Below are positions 19,048 to 28,190 of a stretch of 55,007 bases of DNA, piece after piece. Location of the stretch: positions 1-55,007 of the forward strand of contig NZ_MJEI01000069.1 of NCBI RefSeq assembly GCF_002095395.1, given 5' to 3'. A program made the position numbers and the translations under genes. How positions within the stretch are numbered: the stretch's first letter is position 1; every line of letters begins with the position of its first letter. The stretch comes from Williamsia sp. 1135. Its GTDB lineage: Bacteria > Actinomycetota > Actinomycetes > Mycobacteriales > Mycobacteriaceae. The notes under the pieces were generated by a model. It made no database searches and had not been told where the DNA came from. It was given only the letters and a program-made list of their open reading frames with translations.

Positions 19048-20484
19048 GTGGATCACTACGATCTAGTTGTCATCGGCTCGGGTCCTGCCGGACAGAAGGC
19101 GGCAATCGCGGCCGCCAAGCTCGGTAAGAAAGCCGCCGTGATCGAGCGTCGAGACATGGTCGGTGGGGTGTGCATCAACACCGGCACCATTCCGTCGAAG
19201 ACCATGCGCGAGGCGGTGCTCTACCTGACGGGTCTCAACCAGCGTGAACTCTACGGTCAGTCGTATCGGCTCAAGACCGACATCACCGTCGGTGATCTCT
19301 CGGCACGAACCTCGCACGTCGTCGGCAAAGAGATCGACGTCATCCAGAACCAGTTGTCGCGCAATCGGGTTGCCCTGCTCATTGGCAATGCGAGGTTCCT
19401 CGGCCCGCACGAGATCGAGGTCGAATCGACAGGGGGCGACCACAAGAACATCACGTTCGACCATGCGGTGATCGCAGTCGGGACCAAGCCCGCGCGGCCG
19501 GCGAGTGTCGAGTTCGACGGTGCGACCATCGTCGACTCCGACCAGATCCTCGGGATGAATCGGGTGCCGCAGTCGATGGTGGTGGTGGGCGCGGGGGTCA
19601 TCGGCATCGAGTACGCCTCGATGTTCGCCGCGCTCGGGACCAAGGTGACGGTCGTCGAGCGTCGCGTCAGCATGCTCGACTTCGTAGATCGCGAGATCGT
19701 CGAGGCCCTGCAATATCAGCTGCGCGACCGCGGGGTGACCTTCCGTTTCGGGGAGTCGGTCAAGATGGTCGAGAAGCACACGTCGGGCACGGTGACGATC
19801 CTCGAGTCAGGGAAGAAGATCCCGGCAGACACTGTGCTGTATTCGGCAGGCCGCCAGGGGGTCACCGAGGAACTCGGGGTCGCTGCCGCCGGTCTGGAAG
19901 GCGACAACCGCGGCCGACTCGAGGTGAACGACTGTTTCCGTACCGCAGTTCCGCACATCTACGCCGTCGGTGACGTCATCGGATTCCCGGCACTCGCGTC
20001 GACGGCGATGGAGCAAGGGCGCCGGGCCGCGTACGACGCATTCGGTGAACCGGTCGGTGAGACGGACTCGTCGAAGCATCCGATCGGTATCTACTCGATC
20101 CCGGAGATCAGCTTCGTCGGCAAGACCGAGGACGAGCTGACCGCAGCGAACGTGCCGTTCGAGGTCGGGGTCGCCCGATATCGCGAGTTGGCCAGGGGCG
20201 CCATCATGGGCGACGCCTACGGGATGCTCAAGTTGTTGGTCGATGCTCAAGATCGAAGCATCCTGGGTGTGCATGTATTCGGTTCCAACGCTGCCGAACT
20301 CGTACACATCGGTCAGACGGTGATGGGATGTGGCGGGACCATCGATTACCTGGTCGACGCGGTGTTCAACTACCCGACGCTTGCGGAGGGATACAAGGTC
20401 GCCGCCCTCGACGCCGTGAACAAGATGCGGGCCATCGCACGGGTCACCGGCGCCGGCAACGGGTACGAGCTCGGGGCGGAGTAG
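19048..20484 (+). CDS. sthA: Soluble pyridine nucleotide transhydrogenase (Si-specific)
   Basis: A 478-residue FAD flavoprotein of the disulfide reductase superfamily. N-terminal FAD motif [12 protein letters not shown], second dinucleotide fold near residue 180 ([20 protein letters not shown]) and a C-terminal dimerisation domain. The redox site of true reductases (CxxxxC) is replaced by [13 protein letters not shown] with a single Cys, as in SthA. It moves hydride between NADPH and NAD. GTG 19048 has GGGAGA seven bases upstream. In M. tuberculosis the gene (Rv2713) is elsewhere, so its position here is a local difference. A strong terminator follows. Confidence 0.92.
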   Translation: MDHYDLVVIGSGPAGQKAAIAAAKLGKKAAVIERRDMVGGVCINTGTIPSKTMREAVLYLTGLNQRELYGQSYRLKTDITVGDLSARTSHVVGKEIDVIQNQLSRNRVALLIGNARFLGPHEIEVESTGGDHKNITFDHAVIAVGTKPARPASVEFDGATIVDSDQILGMNRVPQSMVVVGAGVIGIEYASMFAALGTKVTVVERRVSMLDFVDREIVEALQYQLRDRGVTFRFGESVKMVEKHTSGTVTILESGKKIPADTVLYSAGRQGVTEELGVAAAGLEGDNRGRLEVNDCFRTAVPHIYAVGDVIGFPALASTAMEQGRRAAYDAFGEPVGETDSSKHPIGIYSIPEISFVGKTEDELTAANVPFEVGVARYRELARGAIMGDAYGMLKLLVDAQDRSILGVHVFGSNAAELVHIGQTVMGCGGTIDYLVDAVFNYPTLAEGYKVAALDAVNKMRAIARVTGAGNGYELGAE

Positions 20485-20494
20485 AGCCGGCCGA

Positions 20495-20541
20495 CAACGA
20501 AAAACGGCGCCGAGAAGAATTCTCGGCGCCGTTTCTCGTTG
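20495..20541. terminator. Bidirectional terminator shared by sthA and the L,D-transpeptidase gene
   Basis: A 15-bp core stem (20502-20516 with 20520-20534, loop GAA) is extended by an outer CAACGA/TCGTTG pairing. It sits between two convergent genes and contains GAATTC at the turn. Confidence 0.9.
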
Positions 20542-20556
20542 TGCTGGGGTGAATCT

Positions 20557-21252
20557 CTAACTTCCGGGAACGTACTGTCCGCCGATGGTGCCCTGCACCA
20601 CGATCGGAGTGCCCTCGGGAAAGTTCTCGTAGACGAACTTCGCGTTCTCCGGGCTGAGGTTGATGCAGCCGTGACTGACGTTCGTGTTGCCCTGCTGCTC
20701 GACCGACCACGGTGCGCCATGCACGAAGATGCCATCCCATGACATGCGGACCGCGTACTCGACGTAGGTGCGGTACCCCTCGGGCGAGTCGACCGGGACG
20801 CCGTACGTGGACGAATCCATGTACATGTCGCGGTACTTCTCCTTGGTGTAGTACGTGCCGTTCGGGGTCGGGTGGTCGTTCGAGCCCATCGAGATGGGCA
20901 TGGTGCGCACGACCTTGCCGTCCTGCCAGACGGTCAGCTGATGAGTCGCGTCGTCGGCGAGTGCGACCCAGCCGGTCGTGGTTGCAACCGGAGGTGCGGG
21001 CTCGACCGGCTTCGGCGGCTCAGGTGCCGGTTCCGGGGTCGACGGCTCCACGGGCGGTGCCGGGGCCGGGGTGAAGACTCCAGGGATCGTCGGCAGTGGT
21101 ACGCCGGGCAGTCCGGGAACGGTGGGTACGGGTTGAGCGGACGCGGTGGCCGGAATGGCCAGGGTCACGACGATGACGCCGAGAACGGCGGCCACAAGGC
21201 GGGTGACGGTGCGCCCGAAGGAGCTGCCGCGGGCGAGCTTGTTGGTCGACAC
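20557..21252 (-). CDS. Secreted L,D-transpeptidase (YkuD domain)
   Basis: A 231-residue exported protein. A signal sequence covers residues 1-40 (basic start, Val/Ile/Leu core, TASA end), followed by a Pro/Glu-rich linker of about 60 residues. The YkuD catalytic domain at about 105-230 has the catalytic Cys196 in SHGCINLS and the upstream FVHGAPW histidine. It should form or remodel 3-3 cross-links in peptidoglycan, abundant in Mycobacteriales. The Ig-like domains of LdtMt1/LdtMt2 are replaced by the disordered linker, so it is a short-form enzyme. GTG 21252 starts the signal peptide. Confidence 0.92.
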   Translation of the reverse strand: MSTNKLARGSSFGRTVTRLVAAVLGVIVVTLAIPATASAQPVPTVPGLPGVPLPTIPGVFTPAPAPPVEPSTPEPAPEPPKPVEPAPPVATTTGWVALADDATHQLTVWQDGKVVRTMPISMGSNDHPTPNGTYYTKEKYRDMYMDSSTYGVPVDSPEGYRTYVEYAVRMSWDGIFVHGAPWSVEQQGNTNVSHGCINLSPENAKFVYENFPEGTPIVVQGTIGGQYVPGS

Positions 21253-21418
21253 TATGTTGAACCCTAACGTTGGCGACGTTCTTCAGTACGCTCCCCGAAA
21301 GCGCGGATTCAATAGTTGCATGAGGGACCGCAGGTGCCAAACGGAAAATGCGCATCTGTGACTGGAGTTGCTGATGTGACGAATGGGTTTGGACATACGG
21401 ACAAACGTGACCGATGTC

Positions 21419-22419
21419 TCAGCACGTGCTCGGCGCCCCTGCGCCGGCGAATCGATCGCTGAGCCACTGGAAAGCGCCAGGAAGGCCCAGGGGATAGGCG
21501 GCCACGTGGTTGGGCGCGGGTGTCGACAAGCTGGTCACGCGGACCCCGGCCCGGCAATAGCGGTTGTTGGTCGCGACGATCGAATCGACCGGGATGAGTT
21601 CGTCTGTAGGGCTGTGCCATTCGAACACCGGTGAGTTGGGTACGCCTGGGTAGGCGTCGAGACCAGGTACTTCGATCGGCCGAGCGGGGTGAGGTTGTCC
21701 CACATCGCGATCTCGTTCGGGTACTCGCGGGACAGGCCGACGGCGGCCGCGTACGCGAGCCCGAACGCTGGGTGCGGCTTGCCGTAGCCGAGTCCCTCGG
21801 CCATCTTGATGAGGTTCATCGGTGCGCCGCCGTAGGCGCTGCCTGCAAGTTCGAGGCCGGGCGCATAAGTCGGTGCCAGAGCGGCAGCCCACGCGGTCGC
21901 CATACCGCCACCGGAGTAACCGATGAGGCCCACCGGGCTGCGCGAGATGTTCGCGGTGCGCAGGTTTTGCGCCGCTTTGATCCCGTCGAGGGTGATGCGC
22001 CCGCCGAGTTGGGCGGCGCCATAGGCACTGCGGGGGCCGAGATGATCGGGGACCGCGATTACCCAGCCCTGTGCGAGCAGTCCGCCCAGTGCGGGGACCT
22101 GGCGTGCGGTGAGGCTGTTCGTCTGCGTGAACAGAGTGCGCGACGGGGCGCACTCGAGGCCGAGCGCGTTGGCGATGTCCTGAAAACTCAGCACCGGTGC
22201 ATCGACCCGACGGCTTTTCGGCAGCAGCAGGGTGGTGACCGCCGCGATGGGCCGCTCGTACATGTCTGTGCTGCGGAACTTGAGCTGCCAGGTGTCGAGG
22301 TCGCTCAATCCGGGCGGGTTCGGCATCTTGCGCTCGGCGACGATCGCGCCGTTGGCGTAGTCGCCGAGGTTTGCCGGCGCGGCGTAGAACGGATCCGGCG
22401 GCGGCGTCGGCAGGGCCAC
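21419..22419 (-). pseudogene. Secretory lipase (LIP family), frameshifted and lacking a signal peptide
   Basis: The 5' part (22419 down to about 21670) encodes an alpha/beta hydrolase of the actinobacterial secretory lipase family: PTPPPDPFY start, DHLGPRSAYG, and nucleophile elbow GYSGGG. Just after NEIAMWDNLTPLGRSKY the family sequence continues in another frame (GLDAYPGVPNSPVFEWHSPTDELIPV, broken here as GLDAYPG...FEWHSPTDE), carrying the expected Asp and His and ending at 21419. One missing base near 21668-21674, perhaps one G of a run, explains it. The usual signal peptide is also not found in any frame upstream of 22419. Either a decayed gene or a sequencing error plus a misjudged start. 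Confidence 0.8.
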
Positions 22420-22553
22420 GTCGTCGGCGTTCGCCAGATTCCGTCGGCCTCCCCGTCGACGTGACCGAAATGAAACATGGGCCCGCTCGCGCTGTCAACA
22501 AGTCGAGTTATGTTGCCGACGCTCTCGTACCGCCATTGGGGCGTGAAAACGAC

Positions 22554-22590
22554 GAAAGCCCCGGCGAGCAATGCTCTGACCGGGGCTTTC
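22554..22590 (-). terminator. Terminator of tRNA-Gly
   Basis: GAAAGCCCCGG (22554-22564) pairs with CCGGGGCTTTC (22580-22590), an 11-bp perfect stem starting nine bases after the tRNA end on the minus strand and followed there by CGTCGTTTTC. Confidence 0.85.
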
Positions 22591-22598
22591 GGGGATTG

Positions 22599-22669
22599 AG
22601 CGGGTGACGGGAATCGAACCCGCGTAGCTAGTTTGGAAGACTAGGGCTCTACCATTGAGCTACACCCGC
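22599..22669 (-). tRNA. tRNA-Gly (anticodon TCC)
   Basis: On the minus strand a 71-base cloverleaf: acceptor GCGGGTG pairs with CACCCGC, discriminator T. The anticodon arm CTAGT-CTTCCAA-ACTAG gives anticodon TCC, and the T arm contains GGTTCGATTCC. No CCA encoded. Confidence 0.97.
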
Positions 22670-22868
22670 GTGCATACGACATCACTGGGATCGCCATTGC
22701 TGTCGCTGCGAAAAGGACTGTACCGCCTCGTGCCCGCCGATCAGAAATCGGCTGGAAACAGGGGTGTTCGAGCCGGTGCGTGTCACCGGTTTAGGCGCGG
22801 AGCGAGCTGGCACGTAGTATTTGCGTTCGGTTCTGCAGGCGCCGCGAGTCGCGGCAGAACGACCTACA

Positions 22869-22942
22869 CGGGATGTGGCGCAGCTTGGTAGCGCATCCGC
22901 TTTGGGAGCGGAGGGTCGCAGGTTCGAATCCTGTCATCCCGA
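22869..22942 (+). tRNA. tRNA-Pro (anticodon TGG)
   Basis: A 74-base cloverleaf: acceptor CGGGATG pairs with CATCCCG, discriminator A. The anticodon loop TTTGGGA within CCGC...GCGG reads TGG, and the T arm contains GGTTCGAATCC. It lies 40 bases before tig. Confidence 0.97.
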
Positions 22943-22982
22943 CTCACGAGAACAGCAATAAAGCAGCAATAAAGGGAGTCAA

Positions 22983-24356
22983 GTGAAGAGCACCGTCGAG
23001 CAGATCAGCCCGACGCGGGTCAAACTCAACGTCGAGGTTCCGTTCGAGGAACTGGAGCCGGAATTCGCCCGCACGTACAAGACGCTGGCCCGCGACATCC
23101 GGATCCCCGGTTTCCGCCCCGGCAAGGCCCCGGCCAAGCTCATCGAGGCCCGTGTCGGCCGCGACGCAGTGCTGGCGCAGGTCGTCAACGAAGCGCTTCC
23201 CGCGAAATACAGCGAGGCCGTCGACGTGACCGACATCAAGGCGATCGGTCAGCCCGAGATCGACCTCGCCGAGCTCGAGTACGGCAAGAGCATCACCTTC
23301 ACCGCCGAGGTCGACGTCCGTCCCGACATCGAGCTGCCGGACTACTCGACCCTCGAGATCGAGGTCGAACCCTTGGCCGTCGCCGACGAGGCCGTCGACG
23401 AGCAACTGCAGGCGCTGCGTGCCCGCTTCGGCACCCTCACCGGAGTCGATCGTCCGGTGGCCGATGGCGACTTCGTCTCCATCGACCTGTCGGCCACCAT
23501 CGACGGCAAAGAGGTCGAGGAAGCCGCCACCAGCGGACTGTCCCATGAGGTCGGTTCCGGTGAACTCATCGACGGACTGGACGAGGCCCTGATCGGACTG
23601 AAGTCCGGCGAGGAAAAGACCTTCACCAGCACGCTGGTCGCCGGCGACCACAGCGGTGACCAGGCCGACGTCACGGTCAAGGTTCTCTCTGTCAAAGAGC
23701 GTGAGCTGCCCGAGGTAGACGATGAGTTCGCCCAGCTGGCAAGCGAGTTCGACACTGTCGACGAGCTGAAGGCCGACCTGAGCGAGCGCGTTGCCCGGTC
23801 GAAGCGGATGGAACAGGCCAACGCCATCAGTGAAGGTCTCGTCGCCAAGCTGCTCGAGACCGTCGAGGTGCCCTTGCCCGAGGCGATCGTCACCGCCGAG
23901 GTCGACAGCCAGATCCACCAGGTCGTCCACAGCCTCGGCCATGACGACGCGGCATTCGAGAGCCTGCTCGAGGCCCAGGGCACGACTCGCGAGAAGTTCG
24001 AGGCCGATGCCCGCGAGGTCGCCGAGAAGTCCGTGCGGACCCAGCTGCTGCTCGACGCGATCGCCGATCAGCAGGAGACCGAGGTCGGCCAGGACGAGCT
24101 CATGCAGCAGATCATGTTCCAGGCCCAGCGCTACGGTATGCAGCCGGCAGAGTTCGCTCAGCAGCTGCAGCAGGCCAACCAGGTCGGCGCCGTGTACGCC
24201 GAGGTGCGCAGGAGCAAGGCGCTGTCGCAGATCGTCCCCGACGTGACGGTCAAGGACACCGCGGGCGAAACCGTCGACACGACGGAGTTCTACCCGCGTC
24301 CAGAGGCCGCCGAAGACGCCGGCGATGCCGACGAGTCGGCAGACGACAAGTCCTAG
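22983..24356 (+). CDS. tig: Trigger factor (ribosome-associated chaperone, peptidyl-prolyl isomerase)
   Basis: A 457-residue trigger factor matching Rv2462c. The N-terminal ribosome-binding domain has the signature GFRPGKAP near residue 41. The FKBP-type isomerase domain spans about 150-245, and the C-terminal helical chaperone arms about 250-420, ending in an acidic tail. It meets nascent chains at the exit tunnel. GTG 22983 has GGGAG just upstream. It leads a run of proteostasis genes (tig, clpP1, clpP2, clpX), but a strong hairpin after it suggests clpP1P2 has its own promoter or receives only read-through. Confidence 0.96.
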   Translation: MKSTVEQISPTRVKLNVEVPFEELEPEFARTYKTLARDIRIPGFRPGKAPAKLIEARVGRDAVLAQVVNEALPAKYSEAVDVTDIKAIGQPEIDLAELEYGKSITFTAEVDVRPDIELPDYSTLEIEVEPLAVADEAVDEQLQALRARFGTLTGVDRPVADGDFVSIDLSATIDGKEVEEAATSGLSHEVGSGELIDGLDEALIGLKSGEEKTFTSTLVAGDHSGDQADVTVKVLSVKERELPEVDDEFAQLASEFDTVDELKADLSERVARSKRMEQANAISEGLVAKLLETVEVPLPEAIVTAEVDSQIHQVVHSLGHDDAAFESLLEAQGTTREKFEADAREVAEKSVRTQLLLDAIADQQETEVGQDELMQQIMFQAQRYGMQPAEFAQQLQQANQVGAVYAEVRRSKALSQIVPDVTVKDTAGETVDTTEFYPRPEAAEDAGDADESADDKS

Positions 24357-24389
24357 CAGGCAAAACGCCAGCACAATTTCTGCTGTCAG

Positions 24390-24431
24390 CGAATAGGGGC
24401 GACGCCGAGCCATCGGCGTCGCCCCTATTCG
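24390..24431. terminator. Strong terminator between tig and clpP1, 19-bp perfect stem
   Basis: CGAATAGGGGCGACGCCGA (24390-24408) pairs perfectly with 24413-24431 around a GCCA loop. It ends 23 bases before the clpP1 start, so clpP1 ribosome-binding sequence lies just beyond it. Confidence 0.88.
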
Positions 24432-24454
24432 TTAGTGTCGGAGAGAGCAATCAA

Positions 24455-25126
24455 ATGACTGTGAGTCCGTTGAACGAAAACCCCGGATCGATTTCCGGGA
24501 CGTCGAAGGTAGGTACCGTGACTGAGCCGAAGATCCACACCCCCGCGCTCTCCGGAGCAACCGCGAGTTCGGGTGTGGCCGGACTGAATTTGACCGACTC
24601 GGTGTTCGAGCGTTTGCTCCGTGAGCGAATCATCTTCCTGGGCACCCAGGTGGACGACGAGATCGCCAACCGTTTGTGCGCGCAGATCCTGCTGCTCTCG
24701 GCCGAGGATCCGACCAAGGACATCAACCTCTACATCAACTCGCCCGGCGGTTCGGTGACCGCCGGCATGGCGATCTTCGACACGATGCAGCTCGCACCGT
24801 GCGACGTCGCCACCTATGCGATGGGCATGGCCGCCTCGATGGGCCAGTTCCTGCTCGCAGCGGGCACCAAGGGCAAGCGCCACGCCCTTCCGCATGCGCG
24901 GATCATGATGCACCAGCCGTCGGCGGGTATCGGCGGAACCGCTGCCGACATCGCCATCCAGGCAGAGCAGTTCGCGCAGACGAAGAAAGAGATGAACCGG
25001 CTCAACGCCGAGTTCTCGGGTCAGACGCTGGAACAGATCGAATTGGACGCCGATCGCGACAAGTGGTTCACCGCCGAGCAGGCCAAGGAATACGGCCTCG
25101 TCGATCACGTGATCACGCGCGCCTGA
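24455..25126 (+). CDS. clpP1: ATP-dependent Clp protease proteolytic subunit ClpP1
   Basis: A 223-residue serine peptidase subunit with catalytic Ser128 (GMAASMGQF), His153 (MMHQP) and Asp about 202. Numbering is 30 higher than in M. tuberculosis ClpP1 (Ser98, His123, Asp172), so the N-terminus is longer. ATG 24455 has GGAGAG nine bases upstream; GTG 24520 (VTEPKIHT) has AAGGTAGG and would give a normal-length protein. Both starts may be used. The extra residues are Ser/Thr/Gly-rich and would be removed if the propeptide is processed. With ClpP2 it forms the hetero-tetradecamer that degrades proteins fed by ClpX or ClpC. Confidence 0.95.
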   Translation: MTVSPLNENPGSISGTSKVGTVTEPKIHTPALSGATASSGVAGLNLTDSVFERLLRERIIFLGTQVDDEIANRLCAQILLLSAEDPTKDINLYINSPGGSVTAGMAIFDTMQLAPCDVATYAMGMAASMGQFLLAAGTKGKRHALPHARIMMHQPSAGIGGTAADIAIQAEQFAQTKKEMNRLNAEFSGQTLEQIELDADRDKWFTAEQAKEYGLVDHVITRA

Positions 25127-25136
25127 TCAATTCCAT

Positions 25137-25164
25137 GGTCGAGCTCCGCTCCGCTTCGTCTCCG
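25137..25164. repeat. Dispersed palindromic element, copy 2 (truncated)
   Basis: Reads GGTCGAGCTCCGCTCCGC and continues to 25164. Compared with the reverse complement of the element at 11349-11383 it matches 27 of 28 bases, then diverges before the closing GCTCGACC arm. It fills the short gap between clpP1 and clpP2. Confidence 0.65.
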
Positions 25165-25199
25165 GCCCGTCGCAACCTCATCGGAAAGTAATGAGAACC

Positions 25200-25832
25200 A
25201 TGAACAACCTTTCGCCCCAAGCGCGTTACATCCTGCCGTCCTTCATCGAGCACACGCCCAACGGCGCACGTGAGTACAACCCATACGCCAAGCTCTTCGA
25301 AGAGCGAATCGTCTTCCTGGGCACCCCGATCGACGAGACCGTCGCGAACGACATCATGGCGCAGCTCCTGGTGCTCGAGTCGCAGGATCCTGACCGCGAC
25401 ATCATCATGTACGTGAACTCACCCGGTGGCAGTGTGCCGGCGATGCTGGCCATCTACGACACGATGCAGTACGTGCACTGCGACATCGCCACGGTCTGCC
25501 TCGGTGAGGCGGCCTCTGCCGCCGCGATCGTGCTGGCCGGTGGAACCCCGGGTAAGCGGGCGGCTCTGCCGAACGCCACCATCCTCATCCATCAGCCCCG
25601 CACCGGCGGCGCCTACCAGGGTCAGGTCTCCGACCTCGAGATCCAGGCCGCCGAGATCGAACGTATCCGCCGGAAGCTCGACGACATCCTGGCCGGCCAC
25701 ACCGGCCAGCCGGCCGACAAGATTCGCAAGGACACCGACCGCGACAACATCTTGACGGCCGAACAGGCCAAGGAATACGGGATCATCGACGAGGTCTTCG
25801 AGTACCGCAAGAAGTCCGGACGCAAGAAGTAG
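25200..25832 (+). CDS. clpP2: ATP-dependent Clp protease proteolytic subunit ClpP2
   Basis: A 210-residue ClpP subunit with Ser106 (GEAASAAAIV) and His131 (ILIHQP). The N-terminal PQARYILPSFIEHT is the ClpP2 type and differs from the neighbour. ATG 25200 matches the family start (MNNLSPQARY); ATG 25191 lies three codons upstream with a tight GGAAAG. ClpP2 is the subunit that docks the ClpX/ClpC1 ATPases in mycobacteria. It lies 73 bases after clpP1, with the dispersed repeat between, and almost certainly shares its transcript. Confidence 0.95.
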   Translation: MNNLSPQARYILPSFIEHTPNGAREYNPYAKLFEERIVFLGTPIDETVANDIMAQLLVLESQDPDRDIIMYVNSPGGSVPAMLAIYDTMQYVHCDIATVCLGEAASAAAIVLAGGTPGKRAALPNATILIHQPRTGGAYQGQVSDLEIQAAEIERIRRKLDDILAGHTGQPADKIRKDTDRDNILTAEQAKEYGIIDEVFEYRKKSGRKK

Positions 25833-25843
25833 ATCGATGGGTT

Positions 25844-25868
25844 GCCCTTTGCGTGGTGCGCAAAGGGC
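25844..25868. terminator. Hairpin after clpP2
   Basis: GCCCTTTGCG (25844-25853) pairs perfectly with CGCAAAGGGC (25859-25868), five-base loop. No T tract follows, so it may be a weak terminator or a 3'-end stabiliser of the clpP1P2 message. Confidence 0.6.
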
Positions 25869-25988
25869 GGCCCGCGGGTCGTGAGCTTTGAAAGAGGCCC
25901 GCGACATTTGGCTTTATCGGTCGAAGTTCGGGTCACCTACGGGTACGGTCGTGGTTACCGAACTCCGGGTGAGCTGGGCGGACCGCGC

Positions 25989-26008
25989 GAATTTTCTAGA
26001 ATTTTCTG
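25989..26008 (+). promoter_or_regulatory. AT-rich decamer repeat and candidate -10 region upstream of clpX
   Basis: GAATTTTCTA (25989-25998) is followed directly by GAATTTTCTG (25999-26008), a rare AT-rich island in this DNA. TAGAAT at 25997-26002 fits an actinobacterial -10 hexamer. A clear -35 is not visible. It lies 35-54 bases before the clpX start. Confidence 0.35.
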
Positions 26009-26042
26009 GGCAGCAGGGTAAGGGAAGTAGGTACAGCGACAG

Positions 26043-27320
26043 ATGGCACGTATCGGAGATGGTGGCGATCTGCTGAAGTGTTCTTTCTGCGGAAAGAGTC
26101 AGAAGCAGGTGAAGAAGCTGATCGCTGGTCCCGGTGTGTACATCTGCGATGAATGCATCGACCTGTGCAACGAGATCATCGAGGAAGAGCTCGCCGAGAC
26201 CAGCGACGTCAAACTCGATGAGCTCCCGAAGCCGATGGAGATCCGGGATTTCCTCGAGAACTATGTGATCGGGCAGGACACGGCCAAGCGGACCCTCGCT
26301 GTCGCGGTATACAACCACTACAAGCGGATCCAGGCGGGCGATCGCAAGGATTCCCGTGGGGTGGAGCCGGTGGAATTGGCGAAGTCGAACATCCTGATGC
26401 TCGGCCCGACAGGCTGCGGCAAGACGTATCTCGCCCAGACCCTTGCAAAGATGCTGAACGTTCCGTTCGCCATCGCCGACGCGACAGCGCTGACCGAGGC
26501 CGGATACGTCGGTGAGGACGTCGAGAACATCCTGCTGAAGCTGATCCAGGCCGCGGACTACGACGTCAAGCGCGCCGAGACCGGCATCATCTACATCGAC
26601 GAGGTCGACAAGATCGCCCGCAAGAGCGAGAACCCGTCGATCACGCGCGACGTGTCGGGCGAAGGTGTTCAGCAGGCCCTGCTCAAGATCCTCGAGGGTA
26701 CGCAGGCTTCCGTGCCCCCGCAGGGCGGACGCAAGCATCCACACCAAGAGTTCATCCAGATCGACACCACCAACGTCCTCTTCATCGTCGCCGGTGCCTT
26801 CGCTGGGCTCGACAAGATCGTGTCCGATCGAATCGGCAAGCGCGGCATCGGTTTCGGAACAGAGGTGGCCAAGAATGACGACGACAGTGCGGATCACTTC
26901 GCCGAGGTCATGCCCGAGGATCTGATCAAGTTCGGCCTGATTCCCGAGTTCATCGGACGTCTGCCGGTCATCGCTTCGGTGACAAACCTGGACAAAGAAT
27001 CTCTTGTCAACATCCTGTCGCAGCCGAAGAACGCGTTGGTCAAGCAATACGCGCGGTTGTTCGACATGGACGGTGTGGAGCTCGAGTTCACCGAAGATGC
27101 GCTCGAGGCCATCGCCGATCAGGCCATCCACCGGGGCACCGGTGCTCGTGGACTTCGCGCGATCATGGAAGAGGTCTTGCTGCCGGTGATGTATGACATC
27201 CCGAGCCGCGACGATGTAGCGAAGGTCGTCGTCACCGGAGAAACGGTGCGCGACAACGTCCTTCCGACCATCGTGCCTCGCAAGCCGCGTCGCGACGAAC
27301 GGCGCGACAAGAGCGCCTGA
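26043..27320 (+). CDS. clpX: ATP-dependent Clp protease ATP-binding subunit ClpX
   Basis: A 425-residue AAA+ unfoldase. The N-terminal zinc-binding dimer domain has CSFCGKS and CDECIDLC (about residues 14-42). The Walker A GPTGCGKT lies near residue 121, Walker [10 protein letters not shown] near 180, and the pore GYVGEDVE loop near 155. It unfolds tagged substrates into ClpP1P2, whose genes are just upstream. ATG 26043. The 210-base gap before it with a candidate promoter suggests expression separate from clpP1P2. Confidence 0.97.
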   Translation: MARIGDGGDLLKCSFCGKSQKQVKKLIAGPGVYICDECIDLCNEIIEEELAETSDVKLDELPKPMEIRDFLENYVIGQDTAKRTLAVAVYNHYKRIQAGDRKDSRGVEPVELAKSNILMLGPTGCGKTYLAQTLAKMLNVPFAIADATALTEAGYVGEDVENILLKLIQAADYDVKRAETGIIYIDEVDKIARKSENPSITRDVSGEGVQQALLKILEGTQASVPPQGGRKHPHQEFIQIDTTNVLFIVAGAFAGLDKIVSDRIGKRGIGFGTEVAKNDDDSADHFAEVMPEDLIKFGLIPEFIGRLPVIASVTNLDKESLVNILSQPKNALVKQYARLFDMDGVELEFTEDALEAIADQAIHRGTGARGLRAIMEEVLLPVMYDIPSRDDVAKVVVTGETVRDNVLPTIVPRKPRRDERRDKSA

Positions 27321-27336
27321 GCTGATTCTCGAAACG

Positions 27337-27364
27337 ACGCCGGTGGGAGCGATCCCACCGGCGT
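27337..27364. terminator. Terminator between clpX and fdhD
   Basis: ACGCCGGTGGGA (27337-27348) pairs perfectly with TCCCACCGGCGT (27353-27364) around GCGA, followed by TCTTTC on the plus strand. It serves convergent clpX and fdhD. Confidence 0.88.
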
Positions 27365-27368
27365 TCTT

Positions 27369-28190
27369 TCATTCCCGGACCCGGTGACCGCCCGAGTAGA
27401 CGTTCATCGACTCGCCGCGCAGAAAACCGATGATCGTCAGATCCGTCTCGTTTCCGAGGTCTACGGCAAGCGATGATGGGGCAGAGACGGCAGCCAGGAT
27501 CGGAATGCCGGCCATCACAGCCTTCTGTGCCAGTTCGAACGATGCGCGACTCGACACCATCAGGATGGTCTCGCGCAGTGGTAGCAGTCGCTGCTGTACC
27601 GCCCAGCCGATCACTTTGTCGACGGCGTTGTGCCGTCCCACGTCCTCGCGTGCCACGAGCAGGGTTCCGTCGGTGCGGAACAGTGCGGCGCCGTGGACAC
27701 CACCTGTGAGGTCAAAAGTCTTCTGGGCGTCACGGAGTTGCTCAGGCAGGCTGGTGAGCGTCCCCACCTCGACGGTGCACGGGTCGTCGGCCGGGCGATG
27801 ATCAGACTTGAGTCGCACCGCGTCGAGTGAGGCTTTGCCGCAGACCCCGCACGACGAGGTCGCGTAGAAGTTCCGGGACGCGGTCTCCGGAATCACGTGC
27901 TGCTCACGCATCGCCACGTCGAGGACGTTGTAGGTGTTGCGGCCCTGGTCGTCGACGCCGTCGCAGTAACGAATCACGCTGATGTCGTCGGCGCCGGAGA
28001 TGATGCCTTCGGTCAGCAGGAAGCCGTGGGTGAGGTCGATGTCGGACCCAGGGGTGCGCATCGTCACAGCCAGGGCTTCGCCGGCGATTCTGATCTCGAG
28101 CGGTTCCTCGACGGCAAGGGTGTCGGCGCGGGAATCCGTGCTCCCCGGCCGGATCCGGCGTACCCGTGTCCGACTGCTGACCCTGCCCAT
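27369..28190 (-). CDS. fdhD: Formate dehydrogenase accessory sulfurtransferase FdhD
   Basis: A 273-residue FdhD. The sulfur-relay Cys pair is in SSCGVCGKAS near residue 117, and the C-terminal half (GRHNAVDKV, SSRASFELAQKA) is typical of the family. FdhD transfers sulfur from a cysteine desulfurase to the molybdenum cofactor of formate dehydrogenase. Its ATG at 28190 overlaps the stop of fdhF (TGATG), so it is translated in step with its substrate enzyme. Confidence 0.95.
   Translation of the reverse strand: MGRVSSRTRVRRIRPGSTDSRADTLAVEEPLEIRIAGEALAVTMRTPGSDIDLTHGFLLTEGIISGADDISVIRYCDGVDDQGRNTYNVLDVAMREQHVIPETASRNFYATSSCGVCGKASLDAVRLKSDHRPADDPCTVEVGTLTSLPEQLRDAQKTFDLTGGVHGAALFRTDGTLLVAREDVGRHNAVDKVIGWAVQQRLLPLRETILMVSSRASFELAQKAVMAGIPILAAVSAPSSLAVDLGNETDLTIIGFLRGESMNVYSGGHRVRE

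Noticed and set aside
24380-24455. ClgR-type operator before clpP1
   Set aside because: An AGCGAAT fragment is present but lies inside the terminator stem, and I could not find a full CGCT-AGCG palindrome at a suitable place.
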